NCBI GenBank assembly: GCA_900545835.1
Contig: URBB01000031.1
Location: 1-18,944, forward strand
Length of the DNA: 18,944 nt
Source: an uncultured Collinsella sp.
GTDB taxonomy: Bacteria; Actinomycetota; Coriobacteriia; Coriobacteriales; Coriobacteriaceae
Direction of reading: 5' to 3'
The notes under the pieces: model-generated
Databases searched by the model: none
What the model was told of the DNA's origin: nothing
The model's input: the letters and a program-made list of their open reading frames with translations, nothing else
Position numbers and translations under genes: made by a program
Shown: positions 13,427 through 18,944 of the stretch, piece after piece
How positions within the stretch are numbered: the first letter of the stretch is position 1
How the letters are laid out: each line of letters opens with the position of its first letter

Positions 13427-13479
13427 GTACGCCAGCATCCAAAGATGTCGAAAAATGTCGACTTTGGATGCTGGTGTAC
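13427..13479. repeat. 53-nt hairpin element, copy 2
   Basis: This is the second copy of the element at 12345-12396, in the same orientation, with one extra A in the loop. The 12-bp core stem CCAGCATCCAAA is unchanged. At the one variable stem position, A opposite C in copy 1 is G opposite T here. It lies just beyond the glutaredoxin stop. A degraded copy of the GGGGACGTTCTT palindrome (about 13391-13412) precedes it, as in copy 1, so the two repeats travel as a composite. Confidence 0.8.
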
Positions 13480-13525
13480 ATGTTTGGGTCGTATAGGTTG
13501 GGGCGAGCCGGTCGCAACGCGAGTG

Positions 13526-13771
13526 TTAGAGCAGGTTCTCCTGTGCCCATGCGATGATGTCGCTCGATTCGTAGAGTGGTTTGCCGTCGATGAACAGGCA
13601 GGGAACCTGGCGTTTTCCGCCGACGGCGATAAGCGTCTGCTCGGCATCGGAATCGGTCGAGATATTGCGTTCAAGAATGGTCACGCCGTTATCGGCCAAA
13701 AAGTGCTTGACCTTTATGCAATACGGGCAGCCGGTCATAACGTAGAGTGTGAGCTCGTGATCAGTGGTCAT
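13526..13771 (-). CDS. Glutaredoxin
   Basis: This is an 81-residue small thiol-disulfide oxidoreductase. The active site CPYC has Cys15 and Cys18 after the first strand (LTLYVMTG), followed by a helix (IKVKHFLADNG). The cis-proline loop QVPCLFIDGK and the GG-like/DI-helix end (YESSDIIAWAQENL) complete a glutaredoxin/NrdH-type fold. It likely reduces cytosolic disulfides with low-molecular thiols or thioredoxin reductase; the CPYC site favours the glutaredoxin side. ATG 13771 is chosen because GGAG lies 4 nt upstream, and the longer in-frame start at 13810 lacks a site. It lies 51 nt behind the XRE/TipAS regulator on the same strand, so co-transcription is likely. Confidence 0.9.
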   Translation of the reverse strand: MTTDHELTLYVMTGCPYCIKVKHFLADNGVTILERNISTDSDAEQTLIAVGGKRQVPCLFIDGKPLYESSDIIAWAQENLL

Positions 13772-13822
13772 GGGTCTCCAATCGGTTGAGGTTTCAATTG
13801 GAATACCCAAAGCCGCCGCGGT

Positions 13823-14650
13823 CTATGCGCAAATCAGCGACGACTCAATGGCCTGTACCAGAAACGCCGTGGCTCCGGTGCCGCAGGGCTTGTCGTAGTA
13901 GTCAACAAAGCGCTGGTCGGCAAGATAGCCGTGGGCGAGGCCCAGGTATGCTTCGTCTTGGGGCTCGTGTCCCCAGTTGAGACCAATCCAACGACGATGC
14001 ATCGCGACGAGCTTGCGAGCCTCGCTTCCATTCGCATCGCCATCGCCCATGGCAATCGAGAGCTGACCCAGAATAGCGCGTTCAAGTTCTTTCATGTCGC
14101 TCCATGTCTGAGGGTCCATGTCCAGTAACGTTTCGTTTGCTGCATCGATTGCCTCATCGCCGTAGCGCTTCCGAGCCTCGGCGCCGTAGCGCTCCTCGTT
14201 TTCCTGCACGGTGCGCCAGCGCTCCAGTTGCGGCAGGACGGCGCCCATGAGCGAGACGGCTTCGTCGAGCGACATGCCGGTGTTTTGCGCCAGCCGTGGG
14301 GCACAGTCCTCGATCATCGCCTCCATCGTGGTCTCGTAGGTGTACTTGCCGTGGTCGTAGCACCACTTGCAGTAATGGTCGGTCGCGGTGCCCGCAGCAT
14401 CGGTGCCGCAGTCGTCGGGCGTGAGTGTCATGCCGCAGCTCTGGCAATAGTGCTCGGGCATTTCGAGCAGGTGAGACAAGGGTTCTCCGGTTACGGCTGC
14501 AATGAGCTTCATCATGTCGATGCCCGGTGTGACCTCGCCACGCTCCCAACGGCTGACGGCTTGGCGTGTGACGAAGAGCTTGGCGGCGAGCTGCTCCTGG
14601 GTAAGGTGATGGGCGCGACGGACGGCGATGAGCTTTTCTGCAAAGGCCAT
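13823..14650 (-). CDS. XRE HTH - zinc ribbon - TipAS-domain transcription regulator
   Basis: This is a 275-residue three-part regulator. Residues 1-62 are an XRE-type helix-turn-helix (LTQEQLAAKLFVTRQAVSRWERG). Residues 66-112 fit the putative zinc ribbon 2 family: CQSCGM (C69, C72), C81 and YCKWCYDHGKYT (C94, C97), ending TMEAMIEDCAP. Residues about 150-270 match the TipAS antibiotic-recognition fold (NEERYGAEARKRYGDEAI, MHRRWIGLNWG, AHGYLADQRFVDYYDK, ATAFLVQAI). In TipA this domain binds thiopeptide antibiotics and follows a MerR-type domain. Here the DNA-binding part is XRE instead. AAAGGAG lies 5 nt upstream of the ATG. Likely ligands are amphipathic or cyclic peptide antibiotics, or other small molecules; that is inference. 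It is probably co-transcribed with glutaredoxin. Confidence 0.88.
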   Translation of the reverse strand: MAFAEKLIAVRRAHHLTQEQLAAKLFVTRQAVSRWERGEVTPGIDMMKLIAAVTGEPLSHLLEMPEHYCQSCGMTLTPDDCGTDAAGTATDHYCKWCYDHGKYTYETTMEAMIEDCAPRLAQNTGMSLDEAVSLMGAVLPQLERWRTVQENEERYGAEARKRYGDEAIDAANETLLDMDPQTWSDMKELERAILGQLSIAMGDGDANGSEARKLVAMHRRWIGLNWGHEPQDEAYLGLAHGYLADQRFVDYYDKPCGTGATAFLVQAIESSLICA

Positions 14651-14680
14651 AGCGGCTCCTTTCTGCTGGTTGATGGCTTA

Positions 14681-14724
14681 AGCATACGCGGCAGCAGGTG
14701 CCCTTCCAAGCAACCGTTGGTTGC
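14681..14724 (-). promoter_or_regulatory. Promoter and palindromic operator candidate of the XRE/TipAS gene
   Basis: On the minus strand TTGGAA (complement of 14704-14709), 17 nt, then TATGCT (complement of 14681-14686) form a fair sigma-70-type promoter. Directly upstream of the -35 lies the palindrome GCAACC-GTT-GGTTGC (14710-14724), a natural place for an activator or autoregulator such as the TipAS-type protein itself. Confidence 0.5.
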
Positions 14725-14778
14725 ACGACGGAGGACCGCGGCGAAGAATTGCGCGCAACGCCCCATGCCTCCATGCCG

Positions 14779-14784
14779 TACAAT
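14779..14784 (+). promoter_or_regulatory. -10 box suggesting a leaderless trmO transcript
   Basis: TACAAT ends 7 nt before the ATG at 14792, so a transcript starting at the usual distance would begin at or next to the start codon. No Shine-Dalgarno sequence precedes either that ATG or the in-frame ATG at 14783, which fits leaderless translation. No good -35 was found at 16-18 nt. Confidence 0.35.
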
Positions 14785-14791
14785 GACCGGC

Positions 14792-15529
14792 ATGGAACCT
14801 ATCGCACACATACATACCGACCTGCCGCAGAAGTTCGGCATTCCGCGCAACAGCTTTTTGGCGCCTCATCTGCAGGGACGCATCGTCTTTGAGCCGGAAT
14901 TTGCCTCCAAGGCAGCGGTTGAGGGCCTGGACTCCTTCTCTTACCTATGGCTGTTGTGGCGCTTCGAAAACGGAACGCCCGGCGGCACGGCTAAGGACAT
15001 AGCTGCCGATGCCAAGACGCAGGACAGGTCCGGCACCAATGCCAAGTGGTCGAAAACTGTGCGCCCGCCGCGTCTGGGCGGAGCCGAGCGCGTGGGCGTC
15101 TTTGCCACGCGCAGCCCGTTTCGCCCCAATCCTATCGGACTTACCTGCGTAAGGCTCGATCACGTTGAGCTCACCGACGATGGCCCCATCATCCATGTGC
15201 TGGGGGCCGATCTGCGCGACGGCACGCCCATCTACGACATTAAGCCCTACATTCCGTTTGCGGACTGTCACCCGGATGCGACCGGCGGCTGGATTGAGGA
15301 TGCTCCGTGGCAAGAGCTCGACATCGAGTTCCCGCAGACGCTGCAGGATATGGTCCCGCCCACAAAGCTCCCCGGCCTGGTCGAGGTCCTGCGCCAAGAC
15401 CCGCGCCGCGCAGGCAGCAAGCACGAGCCGAACCGCGTTTACCACTTGGCCTACGCCGGGCTCGACATATCGTTTACGGTCGATGAAACCCAGCTAACCG
15501 TAGTTGCCGTCAATGACGCGCGAGACTAA
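14792..15529 (+). CDS. trmO: TrmO/TsaA-like tRNA t6A37 N6-methyltransferase
   Basis: This is a 245-residue member of the TrmO (YaeB/VirR-like) family, which methylates N6-threonylcarbamoyladenosine at position 37 of tRNA(Thr) using S-adenosylmethionine. Family motifs are clear: IVFEPEFASKAAVEGLDSFSYLWLLWRF, VRPPRLGG (91-97), GVFATRSPFRPNPIGL (102-117), and the DLRDGTPIYDIKPYIP block. The C-terminal domain ends in RVYHLAYAGLDISF. The open frame extends far upstream (from 14228), but that part is the complement of the XRE/TipAS gene. ATG 14792 (or 14783) is where homology begins. No ribosome binding site is evident. It is transcribed away from the XRE/TipAS gene. Confidence 0.92.
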   Translation: MEPIAHIHTDLPQKFGIPRNSFLAPHLQGRIVFEPEFASKAAVEGLDSFSYLWLLWRFENGTPGGTAKDIAADAKTQDRSGTNAKWSKTVRPPRLGGAERVGVFATRSPFRPNPIGLTCVRLDHVELTDDGPIIHVLGADLRDGTPIYDIKPYIPFADCHPDATGGWIEDAPWQELDIEFPQTLQDMVPPTKLPGLVEVLRQDPRRAGSKHEPNRVYHLAYAGLDISFTVDETQLTVVAVNDARD

Positions 15530-15641
15530 CCGGTCATTCGTCCGCACCCGTCAAATTAAGCGCCAAACCCCATGCCAAAACCGCCCACGCTGGTGGACAA
15601 TAACGCCTATCGAAACAGTCTACTTTGCACGGGAGCTCAGC

Positions 15642-16853
15642 ATGAAATACGACTTTAGCTCGCTAATCGATCGCCACGGCATGGACTCCATCGCCGTTGA
15701 CTCCTGGGGCGAGATCCCCGGTATGGCTCCGAACGCACCCGACGAGGGCTTCGACCGCATTCCCATGTGGGTGGCCGACATGAATTTTGCCACGGTGCCC
15801 ACGGTCCAGGAGCACATCATTCAGCGCGCTCAGCATCCCATGTTTGGCTACTTTAACCCGCGCTCCGAGTATTTCGACCGCATCATCGAATGGCAGAGCC
15901 GCCGCAATGGCGTCGAGGGTCTGCGCCCTGAACATATCGGCTACGAAAACGGCGTGCTGGGCGGCGTCGTGTCGACGTTGCGCGCGTATGTCCAGCCGGG
16001 CGATGCGGTGCTGGTCCACAGCCCCACCTACATTGGCTTTACCAAGTCTATCGAAGCCGCGGGCTATCGCATTGTCCACAGCCCGCTTAAACTCGACGAC
16101 CAGGGCGTGTGGCGCATGGACTTTGAGGACATGGAGTGCAAACTCGCCCAAAACCACATCCATGCCGCGGTGTTCTGCTCGCCGCACAATCCTTGCGGCC
16201 GCGTATGGGAGCGCGACGAAATCGAGCGCGCCATGGACATCTATCGCCAGCACGATTGCGTGGTGATTTCGGACGAGATTTGGTCCGATATCATCCTGCC
16301 GGGGCACAAGCACATCCCGACGCAGTCGGTGAGCGAGGATGCCCGCATGCGCACGGTTGCCCTCTATGCGCCGAGCAAGACGTTTAACCTAGCGGGTCTG
16401 GTCGGCAGCTACCACATCATCTACAACGAGACGCTGCGCGACCGCATGTGCGCCGTGTCTAACAAGACCCATTACAACGAGATGAATGTCCTTTCGATGC
16501 ATGCGCTTATCGGTGCCTACCAGCCGCAGGGCTACGAGTGGGTGGACGAGCTCAACGAGGTGCTTGCCGGCAATATCGAGTACTTCTGCACGTATGCAGA
16601 AAAACAATGGAAGGGCGTCGCGTTTTCGCGTCCGCAGGGCACGTACATGGTATTTCTGGACTGCACCGAGTGGTGTCGCGAGCATGGCCGTGATATTCAG
16701 TGGCTGCTCGACGAGGGCGCCCGCGTGGGCGTGGGGTATCAGGATGGCCGTCCGTTCCACGGGCCCTGCCACATTCGCGTGAATCTGGCGCTGCCGCTTT
16801 CGCGCGTAAAAGAGGCGTGCGACCGCCTAGACCGCTACGTTCTTGGGGTATAG
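15642..16853 (+). CDS. MalY/PatB-type PLP-dependent C-S lyase (cystathionine beta-lyase)
   Basis: This is a 403-residue fold-type I PLP enzyme of the MalY/PatB group, which cleaves cystathionine or cysteine conjugates to a thiol, pyruvate and ammonia. Seen in order: IPMWVADMNFA near the N-terminus (group hallmark), GVLGG cofactor loop (104-108), SPTY, CSPHNPCGRVW (Asn183-Pro184), ISDEIWSD with Asp211, and the PLP lysine Lys246 in YAPSKTFNLAGL. The substrate Arg is expected in the final HIRVNLALP block. Length is normal for the family. ATG 15642 is chosen because GGGAG lies 6 nt upstream; the frame continues upstream without homology. It stands alone after trmO. A methionine-cycle or sulfur-volatile role is possible; the substrate is not decidable from sequence. 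Confidence 0.92.
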   Translation: MKYDFSSLIDRHGMDSIAVDSWGEIPGMAPNAPDEGFDRIPMWVADMNFATVPTVQEHIIQRAQHPMFGYFNPRSEYFDRIIEWQSRRNGVEGLRPEHIGYENGVLGGVVSTLRAYVQPGDAVLVHSPTYIGFTKSIEAAGYRIVHSPLKLDDQGVWRMDFEDMECKLAQNHIHAAVFCSPHNPCGRVWERDEIERAMDIYRQHDCVVISDEIWSDIILPGHKHIPTQSVSEDARMRTVALYAPSKTFNLAGLVGSYHIIYNETLRDRMCAVSNKTHYNEMNVLSMHALIGAYQPQGYEWVDELNEVLAGNIEYFCTYAEKQWKGVAFSRPQGTYMVFLDCTEWCREHGRDIQWLLDEGARVGVGYQDGRPFHGPCHIRVNLALPLSRVKEACDRLDRYVLGV

Positions 16854-16880
16854 GGGTCGCACGATTCGGGTACCGCGGCT

Positions 16881-16911
16881 TGCGCCCATGTCGTCAATGT
16901 GCGTGGGCGCA
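16881..16911. terminator. Possible bidirectional hairpin between convergent genes
   Basis: The 8-bp stem TGCGCCCA / TGGGCGCA with a 15-nt loop lies in the short gap between the C-S lyase gene and the convergent oxidase-fold gene. There is no strong T-tract, so termination activity is uncertain. Confidence 0.35.
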
Positions 16912-16949
16912 TAGAGCGCAGAGGGTTGCGAGCGCGTTTTCCACGTTCG

Positions 16950-17429
16950 CTACTTTTCTTGAATTTGTTTGCCGCAAAGGTGCTCAATCGTAATTTCATA
17001 CAGTTGGACACCTCTGATACTTTGCTTGATTTCCTCTTCGACCTCTTCGGCAGAAGGATAGTACTTGAGGGCAAACTGTCGGACTTTGTCTTCGACAAAC
17101 GCCGGGTCATCGTTCACGAGGCGGCAACGGCCAAAAACCACGGTGCTCTGAACATAGGGTGCCCAGTCGTCGTCTTTATACCAATCGTTGCCATAGACGG
17201 TAAAGCAGACTTTGTCGCTGCGTTTGAGTGCATCGACCTTATGCCCCGCCTTGGCTCCATGAAAGTAAATTTTGTTGTGCTCGGGGTCAAAGTAGTAGTT
17301 AACGGGAATGGCGTAAGGATAGCCGTCGTCTCCGTTGACGGCAAAAATGCCGCGTTTGCAATTAACGAGCAGCTCTCGTGCCTCTTGATCGGTGATAGCG
17401 CGCTTCTTCCTGCGAAGAGGTCTAAACAT
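16950..17429 (-). CDS. Pyridoxamine 5'-phosphate oxidase family protein (NimA-like)
   Basis: This 159-residue protein has the split-barrel flavin-binding fold: RRKKRAITDQEARELL at the start, GIFAVNGDDGYPYAIPVNYYFD (strand pair typical of the family), KIYFHGAKAGHKVDALKRSDKVCFTVYG (the His/Gly/Lys flavin-phosphate region), and VVFGRCRLV. Relatives include 5-nitroimidazole reductases (Nim) and uncharacterised FMN proteins. The common HGA-x-x-GHK(V/L) stretch suggests FMN binding. AAAGGAAG lies 7 nt upstream of the ATG. It is a single gene convergent with the C-S lyase. Drug resistance should not be assumed from the fold alone. Confidence 0.87.
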   Translation of the reverse strand: MFRPLRRKKRAITDQEARELLVNCKRGIFAVNGDDGYPYAIPVNYYFDPEHNKIYFHGAKAGHKVDALKRSDKVCFTVYGNDWYKDDDWAPYVQSTVVFGRCRLVNDDPAFVEDKVRQFALKYYPSAEEVEEEIKQSIRGVQLYEITIEHLCGKQIQEK

Positions 17430-17687
17430 CGTGGGCTTCCTTTCTTTCCGCGTGTTGCGTGCACGATGGTGGGCGGTGTGTCTATATCACGATACTAGTT
17501 CAGGCTGCGAGTTCGATGGGAACGCCCCGTTTTCCGCAGATTGAAACGTCCTTCGTTTTGTCGTGGGAGGATTGTCCCTCACAACCCGTCGTTTAGAAGC
17601 GTTCTTAATGATTGGTTCCGTTTGCAGGGGAGGCGTGGGACAATACCGACCAAAAGCGATTGATTGTCCTGAAAAAAGGGGGTCTCG

Positions 17688-18113
17688 ATGAAAAAGCTGA
17701 GGACGCTGGCCGATGTGTTGCGTCAGGCCGGTTTCGTGCGTATCACGGGCCTATTTCTCGTCTTTTATCTTCTGTGTTCAACGGCCGTCTGGCTCTCTGA
17801 GCCCACGACCCTAACGTTTGGCGATGGACTTTGGTTTAGCTTTGAGACGGTCTCGACCATCGGCTTTGGTGACATTCCGGCCGAGACACCGGTCGCCCGT
17901 GCCATCACGGTCGTCCTGAGCGTTATTAGCATTTTTTACATCGCCATGCTCACGGGCGTGGCGGTGAGCTACTGCAATACGCTCATCAAGATGCGCCAAA
18001 AGGACACCATGGCGCGCTTTATGGACGATCTTGAGCGCTTGGAAGAACTTGACCGCGATGAACTTGCCGATTTGTCGCGACGCGTGCGCGAGTACCGTCG
18101 TCGGCAGCGCTAA
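17688..18113 (+). CDS. Two-segment potassium channel protein
   Basis: This is a 141-residue ion channel subunit. The first membrane helix (about 19-37) is followed by pore helix LWFSFETVS and selectivity filter TIGFGD (57-62). The second membrane helix (about 71-97) is followed by a charged cytoplasmic tail (MRQKDTMARFMDDLERLEELDRDELADLSRRVREYRRR) that likely forms a coiled coil. It lacks an RCK/TrkA-N gating domain, so it is a minimal KcsA-like tetrameric channel. The filter TIGFGD fits potassium selectivity. The ribosome binding site AGGGGG lies 6 nt before the ATG. It is followed after 36 nt by the LOG-family gene on the same strand. The 258-nt region before it (17430-17687) holds no gene. 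Confidence 0.9.
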   Translation: MKKLRTLADVLRQAGFVRITGLFLVFYLLCSTAVWLSEPTTLTFGDGLWFSFETVSTIGFGDIPAETPVARAITVVLSVISIFYIAMLTGVAVSYCNTLIKMRQKDTMARFMDDLERLEELDRDELADLSRRVREYRRRQR

Positions 18114-18149
18114 GACGAACGTCGCGCGTCACGATGAGGGGGACTGAAC

Positions 18150-18683
18150 ATGAATATCACCGTGTATCTGGGTGCCAGTGCCGGCAACGACCCGGCGTTT
18201 CTGCCCGCGGTGCAGGAGCTGGGCGACTGGATTGGCGCCAATGGGCACGCGCTGGTATACGGCGGGTCCAAGTCGGGACTGATGGGCGCGCTCGCCGATA
18301 GCGTACTTAATGCCGACGGGCACGTGACGGGTGTGGAGCCGAGCTTTTTTATCGAGGCCGAGTTTCAACATGACGGTATCGACGACCTCATCGTGACGAG
18401 CGATATGGCGGAGCGTAAAGCAAAGATGATCGAGCTCGGCGATGCGTTCATTGCCTTTCCCGGCGGCACGGGAACGCTCGAGGAGATTGCCGAGGTTATG
18501 TCCGCGGTGTCGTTGGGGCACCTGAGTGCTCCGTGCATCCTGTATAACCTGGACGGTTACTACAACGACCTCAAGGCACTGCTCGGACACATGATCGATA
18601 AGGGCCTATCGAGCCCGCGGCGCCAACAGGGCATCTACTTTGCCGAGGACCTGCACGAGATTGCCTCGATTATCAACGGATGA
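18150..18683 (+). CDS. LOG-family protein (TIGR00730, cytokinin riboside monophosphate hydrolase-like)
   Basis: This is a 177-residue Rossmann-like protein. The N-terminus ITVYLGAS is followed by LVYGGSKSGLMGALAD (36-50). The substrate loop has MAERKAKM with Arg89-Lys90 (86-93), and the PGGTGTLEE signature (104-112) carries the catalytic Glu. The family removes ribose-5'-phosphate from AMP-like nucleotides; in bacteria the physiological substrate is usually unclear. Length is normal. GAGGGGGA lies a few nt upstream of the ATG. It is probably co-transcribed with the potassium channel gene, a pairing with no known functional link. Confidence 0.92.
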   Translation: MNITVYLGASAGNDPAFLPAVQELGDWIGANGHALVYGGSKSGLMGALADSVLNADGHVTGVEPSFFIEAEFQHDGIDDLIVTSDMAERKAKMIELGDAFIAFPGGTGTLEEIAEVMSAVSLGHLSAPCILYNLDGYYNDLKALLGHMIDKGLSSPRRQQGIYFAEDLHEIASIING

Positions 18684-18742
18684 GCCTTGAGCCTGTCCCG
18701 CCGTGCTTCCCGTTGGCGCCGTTTGCAGCGCGGATGGTTGGC

Positions 18743-18769
18743 TTGTCTGGGCCACATTCGCTCTAAAAT
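18743..18769 (+). promoter_or_regulatory. Weak promoter candidate before the chloride channel gene
   Basis: TTGTCT (18743-18748) and TAAAAT (18764-18769) are separated by 15 nt, which is shorter than ideal. They lie 40 nt before the ATG at 18809. No terminator was recognised between the LOG gene and this site. Confidence 0.3.
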
Positions 18770-18808
18770 AAAACCTATCTTTGTCGATTTTGGCCACGGG
18801 AGGACCCG

Positions 18809-18929
18809 ATGGATAGCCTTGCAAAACCCAAAAACCGTGCGCTGTTTTTAGTTAGCGTTGCCGTGACCGGTACGTTCGCAGGCGCCGCGGTCTGGCTGTT
18901 CTTTTTTGCGATGGAGCACGGTATCGACT
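18809..18929 (+). CDS. Probable ClC-type chloride channel, 5' end (partial)
   Basis: ATG 18809 is preceded by GGGAGG (18798-18803). Forty residues are visible: MDSLAKPKNR, then a hydrophobic helix with ALFLVSVAVTGTFAGAAVWL and FFFAMEHGID. The pattern of a short positive N-terminus followed by a Gly/Ala-rich helix ending near E/D-H fits helix B of ClC chloride channels or proton/chloride antiporters, but so little sequence makes it a tentative call. The remaining bases to 18944 are adapter, so the apparent codons after Asp40 should not be translated. Confidence 0.45.
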
Positions 18930-18944
18930 CTGTCTCTTATACAC
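18930..18944. other. Tn5/Nextera adapter sequence at contig end
   Basis: CTGTCTCTTATACAC is the first 15 bases of the Tn5 mosaic-end adapter used in transposase-based libraries. It sits exactly at the end of the window and interrupts the last gene, so it is untrimmed adapter and not genome sequence. Confidence 0.88.

Noticed and set aside
12341..13490. Two similar hairpins considered as a CRISPR array
   Set aside because: The copies are over 1 kb apart with genes and other repeats between them; there is no regular spacer and no cas gene.
14228..14791. N-terminal extension of the trmO frame by about 188 codons
   Set aside because: This stretch is the complement of the XRE/TipAS gene; TrmO homology begins only at the ATG at 14792.
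16950..17429. Reading the NimA-like protein as a nitroimidazole resistance gene
   Set aside because: The fold is shared by many FMN proteins of other function; no residue seen here is specific to Nim activity.

Overview
The window reads as one contig from a GC-rich Gram-positive actinobacterium of the gut Coriobacteriia. Collinsella or a close relative is my best guess, from gene content, codon use and the style of intergenic palindromes; no rRNA or marker gene here proves it. The last 15 bases match the Tn5/Nextera adapter, so the right edge is a sequencing-read end and not a biological one.

Region 1 (1-2190) is a scarred accessory stretch. A visibly GC-richer block (about 1-1500) carries the tail of one gene, a short membrane protein, an ABC-transporter ATPase cut off after its Walker A half, a relic of an IS3-type insertion sequence sitting exactly at that break, a second truncated small gene, and an intact small membrane protein with a PH-like domain. 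It is followed by two convergent gene fragments fused tail to tail: an unknown protein and an arginase that lacks a metal-ligand aspartate.

Region 2 (2190-6240) is a coherent module. An OmpR-type response regulator and a histidine kinase on the minus strand face away from a plus-strand redox operon. That operon encodes a 48-residue CXXC membrane peptide (CD1871A type), a NapH-like polyferredoxin membrane protein, and a TlpA-like thiol-disulfide lipoprotein, and it closes with a strong intrinsic terminator. The likely job is moving electrons across the membrane to an extracytoplasmic thiol protein, under two-component control.

Region 3 (6384-12273) holds a 1084-residue MacB-like ABC ATPase/permease fusion with a very large extracytoplasmic domain, an unknown two-segment membrane protein on the minus strand, and a tRNA-dihydrouridine synthase. 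The spacers hold palindromic repeats, including a 174-bp element with perfect 28-bp terminal inverted repeats.

Region 4 (12274-13525) is mostly non-coding and rich in repeats. It contains two copies of a 52-53-nt hairpin element, three copies of a GGGGACGTTCTT-type palindrome, a 226-bp element with a different perfect 28-bp terminal inverted repeat, an orphan ribbon-helix-helix antitoxin-like gene with its own promoter and palindromic operator candidate, and a relic of a YhcG/DUF1016-type protein.

Region 5 (13526-18944) is ordinary and compact: glutaredoxin behind an XRE/zinc-ribbon/TipAS regulator, a divergent TrmO tRNA methyltransferase that may be leaderless, a MalY/PatB-type C-S lyase, a pyridoxamine-phosphate-oxidase-fold protein, a two-segment potassium channel followed by a LOG-family protein, and the start of a probable ClC chloride channel. 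No rRNA, tRNA or CRISPR array was seen.
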